Source: Zelopaecilomyces penicillatus
Taxonomy: Eukaryota > Ascomycota > Sordariomycetes > Hypocreales > Pseudodiploosporaceae
DNA: 64,000 nucleotides
NCBI GenBank assembly: GCA_005765155.1
Contig: VCCP01000001.1
Span: forward strand, 1,302,001-1,366,000
Reading direction: 5' to 3'
Positions 33,844 through 46,035 of the stretch are shown piece by piece (within the stretch, counting starts at the first letter, position 1; each line of letters starts with the position of its first letter). A program made the position numbers and the translations under genes. A model generated the notes under the pieces. It made no database searches, was not told where the DNA came from, and saw only the letters and a program-made list of their open reading frames with translations.

Positions 33844-36356
33844 CAGGGAAGGGGGTCAATGTGCACAAAAAAAAATGGAAACGTGGATGAGGTTTGCAGG
33901 GACGATATACATTGACCAAATCAAGGGGGCAAGGTACGATGTAATATGGTGGGATGGGATGGATGGGTCACACGTGGGAAGTTTTTCCACTATCGAATTT
34001 ACATAGCGACGGCGTTGGATGGATTATGCATCAGGCAACCTGGAAAAGGCGGTAAAAAATGCTGCTGAATTATATTTAACTAGCCAGGGTAGACACTCCC
34101 TGAGTATTATGGCTCGTAAGCATTCATTATACAGTCTCCGTGACAGGTGAAAGTGACCAAACATTGAACAGCGGACTGAATATTAGACGTCACTTAGGCA
34201 TTGCTAACAGTTGTCTCTGTGTATACACGCAGCAGCCTATGTATTAAGTAGTCACTCTATGACAATTATGCGTCCAGTAGACATGTGTTATCGAGGTTGA
34301 ATGTCCAGCAAGAGATCATTAGTCCGCAATTTCGTCTTTGGTCAATCACCAGGCACCGCGCCGGAGAATGAGACTTTTTTTGCTTAGTTTCGCACAGAGA
34401 GCATCCTCATTGCCGTTTACGGGTATAACAGTTGAGATGAACTGAGCCCCCTGAGCTAGGCTTGCAGAATGGGAAAAGCCAAGGGCTCGGGGCTATAATT
34501 AGCATTTTGGTCTTGGCGAAAGCTTGCCAATAATAAACTAGTCATGTCGTACTTGTTTTCATAGGGCTGAATGTGGATGGAGCGAGAATCTGATGAATGC
34601 AAATGGATATCTCATACTTCGGGGCATATACCGACTAAAATGACAATAGAAAAGGTAGTTGTGTTGGGGTACAGTCTATACCAAAGAGCTCACTCATACC
34701 CAGTAGAAGATGCATGCATGGCAGTTGTGACGTGTAGTATTAAGCATAAGGCTGAACTGACAAACCTGGTGGAACGCCTTATCCGCCAATCGAACGATTA
34801 GACTACTTGATTCAAGGCAAATAACTATTTCGAAACTTATAACCAACTGTGTAACAGTGTGTAGAGGCTGTTTTTTTTTTTTTTTTTGACATGACTTTAT
34901 ACCATGAACTGACTCAAACACCAAGTACTGACTCGACGTTGAGTGTGCGGTTGAGACAAAAAGGGTATCAATATGAATTAGGGCTCTTGAGATACGCACG
35001 TTGTTCAAGCATGCAGACCTACAGACACCTACATCATTGGTTGTTCTAATAAATGTCGTTTATCTATCTGCGCCGAGGTGGATGGATGGTAATGTGCCGA
35101 AGGTGCCGTGATTAATAAATCCGTACCTGGCCGCCACAGCAGATATGATTCGCAAGAGCAGGCGCTAGAGTTCATGGTTTGACAGGTAAGTGGCAGAATT
35201 GGCAGGGCACCCGACCCTCTGCGACCATTAAAGCGGGCATCTTTGTCCTCTATATCCCCTGTTGGAACCTTCAGTGCGCCGCTATAATAGCGTTCGTTCG
35301 TTGACGTGTGTGCGTACGTACATACACTAATGGATTGATGTGTAACTTGCCGTGTCTGGTAACAATCAAACTTGGATTCATTGGTGGGCTTCAGCTTCTC
35401 CATATTGTTTTTCCCACATTCCAGGTCAGTGGAGTAGGTGTCTCGGCCTTTATCGCGCTAAATGGCAAGGTGTTCATGCTGCTGCAGGTACTGGAATGCC
35501 AGGGCAGAGCGGCAATTGGCATGTCAGCAGCACCGTAACATGCCATGTACACCACTGTAGATGGTCTAGTCCACTGCTTTGTCAATCAAACCAGAGGCGC
35601 CGTCGTCAGACAGTCACGGGTTGCATCGCATTCGGATTCGCATTCCCAGGTTCCAAAATCTCACCCAGCTTCCTTCTTCCGTTATCAATCCTCCTGCCAC
35701 CTCTTTTGCTCCTCCTCTCAAACTCGAATCTTGTCATTATTCATCCCGCCGTTTATTACTTTATTGTATAACTATTAATTTTCTCGTTCCATCTTTCGCG
35801 CTCTCCGTACATAGTGGCTCATTCTCACTCGCGCCAATCGTCCCCAGGATCACGACTCGACGACCAACTTCTCCAATCGCACAGCCAGGACCCTCCTTGA
35901 GAGCTAGATTTCTTTTTGGGCAAAGTCCCCCTTGATCGAAGCCCAGACCATCGTGCTGCCAATTGCTCTTCCGCCTCTCGCCAAGCTACGCCTACATAAA
36001 TATAGCCTACGCGCTGTATCCCTGGTCTCACCGTTGGGGGTTGTTGAGCATCGTATGTTCAAGCGCCGGCCGCCCACTCTACATTGCGCCTCCGTCTATT
36101 ACGCTTATCTTTCTGGTCTTCTTCTCTTCTTCCCCTTTTTTCCAGCTGCCTGTCAAGAACGTCGCATCGCGATAGCAAGAACAGAAAGGAGAATAGAATT
36201 GCTTCCAAGGACGCAGTTTTGGAGAAACACCAAGCATAAGCGCACTCAATCTCACGCGCTAAAGGAATCGAACCTCACACTGCTAGCAAAGCGGCATAGC
36301 AACAGCACAAATCGCAACAAACACACCGCATCAAACTCACATTGAATTACTACGAT
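33844..36356. other. 2.5-kb intergenic region and long leader of the transporter gene
   Basis: No credible gene. It holds a T17 tract at 34871-34887 and, from about 35650 onward, a long CT- and CA-rich sequence that looks like a promoter and 5' untranslated leader for the transporter starting at 36357. Confidence 0.5.
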
Positions 36357-37887
36357 ATGCCGTCCCCTCCTCACTCACGCCATGGCGACATCGAGAAACA
36401 GGCCTCTCAGGCACCAAAAGCCGGTCTTGTCCCTTCGTGGGCCTATGTCATGTACGAAAATACCAGGGCGCACATGTCCTTCTCTCTTAGCCAATGGAAC
36501 TGGGACTGGAACTGGAGTTGAACCCCGTATGATCTGACGCATATGCGCTCGCAGGAACTGGATCTTCTTCTCAAACGTCACCATCTTATTCAACAAATGG
36601 CTGATAGACACGGCTGGATTCAGTAAGGATAAACTCACTCTCTCACCTGCTCATTTGGCACCTCCTGGCCTACATGCTGAATACTGAATACTGATCAACA
36701 ATGTGTTATAGAATATCGTATGTTGACACTTACACAACCTACAGCTCAGTCGAGTTCCCCATGAATACCGCTTCATTTGGAAAACTAACAGTAATCATCT
36801 CATTCCAGCCATCATTCTCACCTGCTGGCATCTCATCTTCGCCACCATCGCTACCCAAGTCCTCGCCCAAACCACGTCTCTCCTCGACAGCCGACGAACT
36901 CTCCAGATCAATGGCCGCATGTATCTGCGCACCATCGTCCCCATCGGCCTGCTCTACTCGGGTTCTCTAGTCTGCTCTAACCTCGTGTACCTCTACCTGT
37001 CCGTCGCCTTTATCCAGATGCTCAAGGCCGCCGCCCCTGTCGCGGTACTCTTCACCTCCTGGGCCTGGGGCGTCGCCGACCCAAGCATGTCCAAACTCGT
37101 CAATATCCTCTTCATCGTCTGTGGCGTCGCCATTGCCAGCGCTGGTGAGATTCAGTTCTCCTGGATCGGCTTCTTCTTCCAGATCGGTGGCATCTTCTTC
37201 GAGGCCATGCGTCTGGTCATGATTCAGGTTATGCTCAGTGGCGAGGGCCTCAACATGGATCCCCTCGTTAGCCTGTACTACTACGCCCCCGTTTGCGCCG
37301 TTATGAACTTTCTCATCGCCTGCACCAGCGAGCTGCCCAGGTTCCAGTGGGATGACTTAGCTAGAACTGGATATGGCATGTTGTTTATCAACGCTCTTGT
37401 TGCGTTTCTACTCAACGTTGCGAGCGTGTCTCTTGTAAGAAACTCCAACCCACCACTTTCTCCCCTAAGCTTCAACAAGTTTCACCCAAAATTTCGTCAC
37501 GCTGATTTAATTGCACTTCAGATCGGTAAAACTTCAGGTCTTGTCATGACTCTTACGGGCATTTTCAAGAGTATCCTACTTGTCATTGTCTCCATTCTTA
37601 TATGGGATACTCAGATCACCTTTCTCCAAGGTGCAGGCTACAGCTTCGCCCTCGCCGGCTTAGTTTACTACTCCTTGGGATACGATCAGCTACTTGGTCT
37701 TTACCACTCATCCAGCGCTTGGTTCTTTGGCACGTGGCAGGCATCGTTCTCCAGTGACAACACGGGGATGTCGCGGATGGCCAAGCGGGTCATTCCGACT
37801 GTGTTCTTTGGCCTCCTGACTATCGTCGTATTGGTACGACTATTGGGCAATAATGACGCTTCACCCAAGACTTCAACGCTCTCTTAG
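36357..37887 (+). CDS. Triose-phosphate/nucleotide-sugar-type transporter (DMT superfamily)
   Basis: A multi-pass membrane transporter of the TPT/SLC35-like drug-metabolite transporter group, of the kind usually found in Golgi or ER membranes; substrate unknown. Exons 36357-36451, 36555-36622, 36712-36717, 36809-37434 and 37522-37887 give 386 residues. The cytosolic start (MPSPPHSRHGDIEKQ) leads into VMNWIFFSNVTILFNKWLID. The conserved joint GFKYPIIL is rebuilt from three exons, the middle one only 6 nt (AATATC) between an ATAG acceptor and a GTATGT donor. About ten hydrophobic segments follow, with the conserved block YLSVAFIQMLKAAAPVAVL and a late IGKTSGLVMTLTGIFKS. The final 25 residues are polar. 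The microexon is inferred from conservation and frame, not from transcript data. Confidence 0.88.
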
Positions 37888-38574
37888 GAATCTAAACCGG
37901 ATTTCAGATGAATGCAAATGATGTTTTTTCGATAGATTTAACTAATTTACGCTTAATACATGATTGAATGACTACTTAAAGAATCCACAGAATTTACAAA
38001 GTAACTGGTGGCACTGCCGATATAAAACCAAGCCGTGCCGTGATGTAAACAGGGCGAGACCTTGTAAACCAGATCTTTTGTCACTTTAGAAATACAGGTT
38101 ACAACTAATAAAGATTTGACCTTTGGATTGAGTAGGGACAGATTATACTCAAATGACCTTGATGGGAATGGTACTACCGGGTCTTAGCAACGCTGATATT
38201 TTAGGGATCAGCATGACAGTTCGCTCAACATTTCCACAAGTGAGAAACGGTGTTGACCTTTCGAACCGTATTGGCAGTCGTGACAGCAACAATTATTCAT
38301 AGAGTATCATAGATATTCTAAAAGTGTAGCCTGGTATATCATTTTTGCATCACCAAACAACGGCAAAAACAGAATAATAGCAGAATGGAATTACAAGTCT
38401 CATTGTGCGACAAAATCAAAAGAATGAGATTCTCATCAATATATATATACCTACATACACGCTAGCCACGACAAAAACACCAATTCAACTTTGATTGCCA
38501 TTAAACCATAAATGCTCACCATCTCAGATAGATTATGTGGCTGATGTCTCAACCCTGCGTCCTCTTGCCCCCAA
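37888..38574. other. Convergent 3' region
   Basis: Between the transporter and the SHG1-domain gene. AT-rich, including a TATATATATA run near 38442. No gene seen. Confidence 0.5.
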
Positions 38575-40862
38575 TTAGCTTCTGCTTCGACGTCGACTGC
38601 GACTACCCTGACGTCGTTCACGTCGCGGCGACATGCTCCTATCCCGTCTTGATCTGTCGTCACGGTCTCGGTCGCGCTCCTTGTCTCTGTCTCGTTCTCG
38701 ATCCTTGCCTCGGTCTCTATTCCGGCTTCGTTCTCGGTCGCGATCCCTATCCCTGTCCCTATCTCTATCTCTATCTCTGTCACGTTCCCTATCCCGATCA
38801 CGATCTCGATCGCGGGGCCGCCTTTCCCTGCTATCATGACGTGATCGACTCCTATTTCGCTCGTCCCGACCTTTTAGAAGCATACCTGTCAGCATGTTTT
38901 CCATCGTAATTTGGTCGCGTCACTCTGGGAGACATCTCACCAATCTTTCTGTCATCTACCCCCGGAATAGGGAGACCTTTCTCTCTGGCATCCTTCTGAG
39001 CTGCCAGGTAAGCTTTGGCCTCCTTCTCCCGCTTCTTGACCTCTACCATCTTTCGCTCCTCTTCCTCTTTCATAGCAGCCAATCGAGCAGTCGAGTTTGG
39101 ACGCGACCGTGAACGGCTTCTCCTATCACGTAGACGGTCTGTCTCTCTGTCCCGGCCTCTGTCCTTCTCCCTGTCCCGATCTCGAGCCCGATCTCGACTC
39201 CGGTTTCTGCTTCGGTCACGGCTTCGTCGGCGCGGCGGTGATCTCGCGCCTTGTCTAGGATCGTAGTGGTCAGCCACACCTCTTCGGCTATCTCTTGATC
39301 GACTGCGCTCCTTCCTCGTTCGAGACCGGCTCTTCTCCCGTCTGTCAGCCCGCAATCTGGAACGGGACCGAGAGCGGTCTCTCCTATCCCTGCTTCGATC
39401 CCGACGATCTAGTCGGGCTCGAGAACGGCTCCTCTCCCGGCGGCTTCGGCTTTCCCCTCGGCGTCTTGAACGGCTACGCTCAGATCGGTCGCGTCTGTGC
39501 CTTGACCGGCTTCGCTGGCGCCTATCATCTCGTCTATCCCGTGAATGGGTTCTGTCCCTTCTCAATCTAGAGCGGCTTCTCTCTCTTCTCTCCCGCGGCC
39601 TTGACCGGCTGCGATCACGTCTAGGGGAGTTCGACCGACGCTCACGTCGCCGACGATCATCGGAGTCCCGGCCACGGCTTCGCTCTCTTGTTCTATCCCT
39701 GTCCCGGCCAGAGTCGTTCCGCAAGCTGGAAGGCTTCCTGTCTATAGAGGACCTCGAATCTCTTCGTTCAATTCGTTTTCTCGAGTCTGTTGTTTTGGGA
39801 GAGTCTCTTCGAATGGGATTGATAGCGGATGTAGGCCCGGTCTTTCTCGGTGGAGGCGCCAGAGTGGAATCAAAATCCATATCCGGTTTCGTCCGTGTTG
39901 CCCTAGAGCTTTCGCGCAAGAGGTCCGCCAAAGCATCCCGCTCCAATCGGTCATGTTCTTCTTTAGAAAGTTTCTCCTTCATCTCCTCTGACATTTCCTC
40001 CTTATCCTTCGGGCAAGCTCCGGCATCACGCTCACGAGTACGGCTGTCGTCACGATCACGATGGCGGTCTCGTTGTTCCCGATCCTTGTGTCTCTGTTGG
40101 CGTTCCAACTCTCGTAGCCTCTCTCTTTCCTCGCGTTCTTCTTCACGTTTCTTGCGTCGTTCGTCCCTTTCTTCCTGTCGTTGAACCTCGGCCTGTTCGC
40201 GCTCTCGGTCTTCTTTGCGGCGTTCCTCTCGAGCAATGCGTTTCTTCTCCTCTTCAATTGCGGCTTCTTTTAATCTCAGCTCTTCACGTACTCGCTCGCG
40301 CTCTGTCCGTCTCGCCTCAGTATCGGCTGCATATTCCTCATCCGTTTTCGATCCGCGAGCTTGCTCCTCTTTAGAAGCTTCATCGCCAATCTCTGCACGG
40401 CGGATTTCGCGAATTTTGTCTTCAATCGCGGCGCCATCAATTAGCTGCCCGATGACAGATTCTGCTTTCTGATACACACCAGAACGCTCGAGAGCGCCAT
40501 CAATAAGTGCTGCGGCCTTCCGTCGATCGAGAGTTAGGAGTTGCTGTGGATTACGTTCCACTTCTTGCTCTGCAACCTCTAAGATAGCCTTTGTCACTTG
40601 AGCTTCGTAGTCCTGGTAGAGTCAGTACCAACAAAAACCCGTGACTAGGTTAAAATGTGAAGCATACGCTAGCTTCGAAGCTTTCCCAGACCTGCTTCCG
40701 TATTGTGTCATAAGCGCCCTCCTTCTTGAAGTTATGAGCCAGAGACTCAATAGCTGCACGCGTCGCTGAGGGTAGAGGTAGCTCTGATGCTTTGAATTTG
40801 CGTGGCGCTGGGCCACTAGCTGGATCACCGTCACCATTGGGCTGCTCCGCAGACGTTGCCAT
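38575..40862 (-). CDS. SHG1: SHG1/BOD1-domain protein (COMPASS-associated) with long Arg-rich tail
   Basis: The N-terminal 130 residues form a BOD1/SHG1 domain, found in the Shg1 subunit of the Set1/COMPASS histone H3K4 methyltransferase: FKKEGAYDTIRKQVWESFE, then LLTLDRRKAAALIDGALERS. A charged coiled-coil rich in Glu/Arg follows (about 150-290), and then hundreds of residues of RS, RD and RE repeats like those of splicing factors. Exon 1 is 40862-40668 and exon 2 starts at 40612. The frame of exon 2 stops at 38852, but RS/RD-rich coding sequence continues in another frame to 38575, so another intron is needed. One option is 38852-38885 (34 nt, GTATGC/AATAG), giving 732 residues. The other is 38886-38940 (55 nt, GTGAGA/ACAG), giving 725. 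Nuclear localisation is inferred. Confidence 0.82.
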
Positions 40863-41590
40863 CGTGGGTGATTTATGGTTTGTTTGATGATGGGCACGAT
40901 CGCGTTATACTGTGCTTCCTAGGTGGCGCATGTGATGAGCACGGACAATAGGTAGCATAGATTGCACGCGGGACCTTATCATGATGCGGAGGTCTTTCGG
41001 TTCTACTCCAGCTCCTACAGGCCGCACTTAGCTCGCAGGGCATCAAAATAGAATGTTTGAATGATGGACTGATGGAAATACGTTGCTTGAGACGCCCAAG
41101 AGCATACCTCTTACTTCAGGTGGACGCCAGCTCACGTGACTCCTCTGCTCCATATACAGCCTCAGCTGGATGAGACTGGGGTCGACGTCTCATCGTATTA
41201 TTACTATACTTGGAATTCACTATGGCCTCTTAGCGCCCTATCAGAGCCTACTCGTTTTCTAGGCTTTGTTCTACTTGCTTCAATACTGGAGAGTAGTAAC
41301 CTTGCCAACCAACTACGCCAGCAATGAGAGCGGATGTAAGCCGGATTTGCCAGGCATAGATACTAGCACTGTAGACGTAGTTTGGATAGATACATTCAAT
41401 AGAGAATTTCAATTGGACATGAGTATACTATATGTTCATTTGCAAAAGTGAGAACAGTGTCCCCCATATATACTAGAGAAAATATTTCCCCAAATGTCAT
41501 GATCTTGTCTCCCCCCCCCCCCCCCCCAGGCGCTTTCTTCCCACCCTAAGAACTCGTATTGCAATTCCTCCTTCGCATTCGTAATCCCTT
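40863..41590. other. SHG1-domain gene promoter and 3' flank of the AA9 gene
   Basis: No gene recognised. A C17 run at 41511-41527 lies about 65 nt beyond the AA9 stop codon, probably in its 3' untranslated region. Confidence 0.5.
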
Positions 41591-42418
41591 TCAAGGACCA
41601 GGCGTAGCTGTTGCAGTGGCTGTGATCTGCGATGGTTTCTGCAGCACAGACGTAGGCACTCCGGCGATCAGGGTCGGACCAGGGATCTTGTAGTCCAAAG
41701 AGTTGGTGTAGATATTGACGAAAATGCCAGGGTCGGCAGCGTTGTAGAGCTTTGTTCCGAGCACGCCAGCAGGCTTCTGCGTGCCAGAGCCGGTAACCTT
41801 CAAGTTCAAGCACTGGGGGTATGCCTGGGCACCGTTCTGGGAGTTGGCACTGTGAAGGGCGATAATGTCGTGGCGAAGCACGTAGTTGCCAGGGGCAAGG
41901 TTCTTGGGGATCTGAACCTGCCAGGTGCTGTTGTTCTCGAGCAGAACATCGGCGCCGTATAATCCGGGTGTTCCCTGCTGAATGAGGCCCACACCGTCAA
42001 TCCTGAAGAATTCGAGCTTGGTCTTGTCCACTGTCTCACAGGGACCATTGCAGTTCGCCAGGAAATCTACAACGGGGCCCTTGTGACTGGCAGGCCACTC
42101 GGTCCATTGGAGCGACATTGTGTCTCCAGCCTTGATCTCGACGTGGGACTTGGCAGGCACGGCAGACCTGTGGCAAATGATGTCCGGGCTGCCAAAGGCG
42201 TCAGGGAGGACGAAGCCATTATCCCTCTGATCGATGGTCCATCCAAACACATTGGGGGGGTTGGCTTGTCCGGAGAATCGCGGGCTATCATAGCCTTCGT
42301 AGCTAACACCGTTGATAACAACGTTGCTGATGTGGCCGTGGGCGTTGACACAGACGGCAGAGGCGAGCGTGGCCAGCACGGCGGCCTTGCAGGCATTCGC
42401 TTTGGAGAAGATAGACAT
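41591..42418 (-). CDS. AA9 lytic polysaccharide monooxygenase, secreted (GH61 family)
   Basis: A copper enzyme that oxidatively cleaves cellulose or other beta-glucans outside the cell. Intronless, 275 residues. A signal peptide (about 1-26, ending VCVNA) is cut so that His27 becomes the N-terminal copper ligand (HGHISNV). The second ligand is H112 in PASHKGPVVDF, and the axial tyrosine is Y200 in GAQAYPQC with the nearby Gln198. Paired cysteines and the NYVLRHDIIALHSA block fit the family. There is no carbohydrate-binding module, and the C-terminus ends in a short Thr/Ala/Pro tail. A TATA-like ATATAAG lies at about 42556-42562 (minus strand), some 140 nt before the ATG. Such genes are usually induced on plant biomass. 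Confidence 0.93.
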   Translation of the reverse strand: MSIFSKANACKAAVLATLASAVCVNAHGHISNVVINGVSYEGYDSPRFSGQANPPNVFGWTIDQRDNGFVLPDAFGSPDIICHRSAVPAKSHVEIKAGDTMSLQWTEWPASHKGPVVDFLANCNGPCETVDKTKLEFFRIDGVGLIQQGTPGLYGADVLLENNSTWQVQIPKNLAPGNYVLRHDIIALHSANSQNGAQAYPQCLNLKVTGSGTQKPAGVLGTKLYNAADPGIFVNIYTNSLDYKIPGPTLIAGVPTSVLQKPSQITATATATPGP

Positions 42419-44055
42419 GATGGTAGAAGTGGAAAATGAGAAAGAGGATATACAGAAGAAAGAAGAAATCAGGTTGCGTCAAGGGAAGAGAAAGCGACTA
42501 CCAGGTCGAGCTTGTCGAGTAAAAACCAACAGAAGCATCATGGAGGACAAGCTCAGAACTTATATTCGCAGCCGCTCACTCTCGTTGTCAGTGTCATCGT
42601 GACTTGAACTCCTTTCTTCCCATCTTTCGCCTCTCGTCCTTTCATCAGCGTGACCCACTATCGGTCCTATTAATCAGGGTGAATAAGAGGTCATCCCTTC
42701 ATTCCCGCACTGCTTCAGAACCGCTGTTTCGCATGCAGGCTATGAATGATGCGACTAGCACCGATATGCATTGTTTCCTTTGCGAGCGACGAATGCTATT
42801 ACCTCCCCCCCCCCCCCCGGCATTAGATGCGAACGTCACCCTCCCCAAGAGAAACTCTGGTCTTGGCATGTGGGGAAGGAATTCCACCAGGCGGGATCGC
42901 CAGCAGCTGGGGGGGGGATTGCTGTTGTTTGAGGTTCAGTGGGCTCCAGACAATATGGAGTTATGACCTGCAGGAGGTGAAGCAGGCAGACGATTTCCTC
43001 TGTTGTTAGTCGGGATTGCGGCTGATCAACCCGACGGGCCGGCTTGCCTGACGACCTTTAGCGCTCTGCCTTTTGGAATCAAACCGCCCAGCGCGCGTCG
43101 CCTACCTTTGTTGCACCGCCGTCCCGTCCTGGCTCTTCAAAATGCCTTTGTTTTTTAATAGAAACATGAGACGACACAATGGCATTGATTTCAGCTTCCC
43201 TCTTAGGAAGCTCGCCTGCGAAAACGCAACGTCGTCAAGGAGAGTTCCAAGAGATGCAATCAGGAGGCATGATGATTCCACATCACACCAGACCGAATAA
43301 GCAATTGATTAAACATGTCGTAATACCGAGTGTCGCCATTTAACCGCAGGGCCGGCCTTCCATGCTTTTCATCCGGATCTGCGTGAGGTGCCCTTATCGG
43401 TGGATTCACGGGTTGATCCCGAGATGTCAGTATCTATTTTATCGGCTGCCAAGCATGGATGTTTACTTGGTTTCGCCCTCGGGGAAGCTCGGCAAATACA
43501 CAGCTTCAGCCTCAAGCAAGCATGCCTAATAAGACTCCTGACAGAGAGGGTCTGTGTCAGTGTAACATCTTTACTGCCTAGTGATTATTAGCACAGAATC
43601 TATCTTGCGGACATGGCCGCCAGCAGCTAGCCAGTTTTCTTTAGTTCTAAATCTTGGCTAAGGCTCCCAACATCATATTCGCAGAATCCTGAACGCGGAG
43701 TTCGCACAACTCGGCTTTGCGAGTCCTGGAACTATATCAAAGGTTATTCTAGAGCGCCTAAAGACCAGTAATAAGACTTGGCAAGCAACGTAAGCATATG
43801 TTCTCTACAGTCACGGGATGACTTGTCATGGCAAAGACTCGTAATCGTTTCGATATAACTTGCCAGGACCAATAAAAATGCTTCACATTTGTATCATCAC
43901 ATATACATTATAGGTCCCAACCATACATCATCATAAAAATAAAATAGGAGGATATCTTACCGTCCCGTCATCAAGGCCGCTGAGGGGAGATCTGAAACCC
44001 CAACGCCATGCCCAAGAAATGCGCCCCTGTTGTCGAAGTGTACATCCTTCTTTTT
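42419..44055. other. AA9 promoter and 3' flank of UGO1
   Basis: No gene recognised. It includes the AA9 upstream region with a TATA-like element near 42556 and a C14 run at 42805-42818. The rest has short frames without family character. Confidence 0.5.
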
Positions 44056-45677
44056 TTAAAACTCGCCCTCTCCGCCATGTCCGACCGTAGTCGCGGCCCA
44101 TAACCCGACCAGTCCCCACCAGCCAACCTTCCAGCCCCTCAAGAGGCCATCCAAGCCCTGACCTTTTTTGTAGGTTGGCTGTTGGGACTTCCCTTTAGCT
44201 TTATTTCGCTTCGTTGTCGCAGGTTTGGCGGGTATTTCCCGATTGCCCTCCTCGGTTATGATGTGGTACATGGTGCCAAACACACCATAATACCGACCGG
44301 GGGGGATGATGGTTTCCATCTTCTCATCCGCCTCACAAAGCGCTTGTGTGTATTCGGGCTGAGAAAGCACTGACAGCTGCCCACGTCGTAGGACAGTCTC
44401 CAAGGGAAGTTTAATCATAATTCCAGTGGAGGAGGCAAGGAATTTGGCAAACGAGAATGCTATTGGTGAAGCTTCACTAGTTATCATGAACTTGGTTTTC
44501 AGGACGAGTGGCAGCGATAATGTGAAGATGGGGTTGACTAAAGAGTGCAGGATAGTTGGGAGGGCAACAATCGAAGAGCAAACGTATGATGGAAGCGCTC
44601 GAAGGGTCAAAATAGTTCTCCGTTGTCCCTTGAAGCTAGGGGTCAGGATCAACCTGCGAGGATCAGTACTTGGTAATTCACTAGCAGCGCAGCTCAAAAC
44701 GTACCATGTGCGAACCAGATCTAAAGGCGCAAGTGCAACACCAGTAGCAACTGCTGCTGCTCCAGCAATAAAAAACGAAGCCCAAGGGTATGGGGACGCA
44801 ATGTCGAGGAGGCGGTCCAGGTCCTCCTTGACTCCCAAGTCAGGTACGTTGAAGATTGCACTTAAGAAGCTTCTTGACCAGTTTTCTAGCAAAGATTGTA
44901 AAACGGTGTATAGAAAAGTTGCATTTGCTCCCTTGAACACCCCCCATGTGCCATCCTTTTGCCAAAGTTGGCCGATTACCTCCAAAACAGAATTAGACCT
45001 GGTGAGATTTAAATAGTGTTCTGGAACAACCTGTTTCTTTGTCTGTAGCGGCGCTTCTGTAGGTGATTCCACCCGACGACCGTTGGCACTCCTATTATAT
45101 AATGGTGACGGTGTTCCGGGAGCATTTGATGTGAAGTATGCTGGCTCCTCTCCCTCAGAATCAGAATCTTGGTCCTGTAGTTCACATATCAGCAATTTTG
45201 TTGGTCAGTAGATACAATATTACAGTAAACACCTACACCGTACGAGACGCCTAGATTTGACATCTGCCGCTTTGGTGTCTCTGGCTCCCCAGATAATAAA
45301 AATGCAGCTTTTTCGTCCTGATCCCGAGCTTGCAGAACCATTTTCGCCACCTCAAAGGGCTGGCCCATCAACACCGACACATATTTCCACACCAACTCGT
45401 CTACCAGCTCCTTGGCATTTCCAAAAATGGATGGCGATTCGTCGCCAAGGTACTCCTTGTAATCGATATCGCCCAAAACATTCCGTGCCGCAGAGGATGC
45501 ATATTTGGCGCTGTTCGTAGTGACATTCCCACCGCCAGAAAATGGGTTGGGGCTGGGTGCGGGCACAGGGTCGCTGAGCTCTCCAATCGTGGGGGGCCTG
45601 TAATACGGCCTCAAAGGATTGTATTCATCTTTGGAAACCGGCATATTGCAAGAGATGGAAGAAGAGAAATCCGGCAT
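44056..45677 (-). CDS. UGO1: Mitochondrial fusion and carrier-like outer-membrane protein Ugo1
   Basis: Ugo1 is a modified mitochondrial carrier in the outer membrane that links Fzo1 and Mgm1 during mitochondrial fusion in yeast. Exons 45677-45237, 45174-44705 and 44653-44056 give 502 residues. The N-terminus carries the family's NPLRPYY motif and Pro-rich sequence. Carrier-like modules follow: GQPFEVAKMVLQ (a degenerate PX[DE]XX[KR]), ATGVALAPLDLVRTW and LIKLPLETVLRRGQ-like (IKLPLETVLRRGQ). The tail is basic, then ends in a hydrophobic segment WKVGWWGLVGLWAATT. Three ATGs are possible at the start. 45677 is the longest, and the one before SKDEYNPLRPYY would also work. The splice between VSYG and DQDSDSE uses a GTAGGT donor. 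It faces the mitochondrial ferredoxin gene across 358 nt. Confidence 0.87.
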
Positions 45678-46035
45678 ATGAATGCCGTCAAATGCTTGCT
45701 TCACCGTGGTTCGAGAATAGCAGCATGGGAAAGCTCGGGGTTAGGCATGCGACACCCCGGTAGATGAATTTTCGGGCTGATAAGGCTGCGTTATCGTAGC
45801 TCCATTTTCTTACGTCTTTTTTCGTCTCGGAGTTGCGAGTCTCCAGCGAACCACCGTTAGTGGATTAACCAGCATGCCTAAACGGTGCAATTGGTGACTC
45901 GAGAAGTCTTCAGAACATCACAGCAGTTCCTCATGATAGATACGCCCACGTAAACGCCGTCAATCAGATTACGCGAACGTTTGCCACTCTTCTACTCTTT
46001 CAGCAACCCCCGATCGACATCCCCACTAGAACCAC
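45678..46035. promoter_or_regulatory. Bidirectional promoter of UGO1 and mitochondrial ferredoxin
   Basis: A compact 358-nt divergent spacer between two nuclear genes for mitochondrial proteins. No ORF is seen. CT-rich sequence precedes the ferredoxin ATG. Confidence 0.6.

Noticed and set aside
35579..35935. Plus-strand frame in the leader of the transporter gene
   Set aside because: Pro/Ser-rich translation of a CT-rich 5' leader; overlapping alternative frames are equally open, so it is not supported as a gene.
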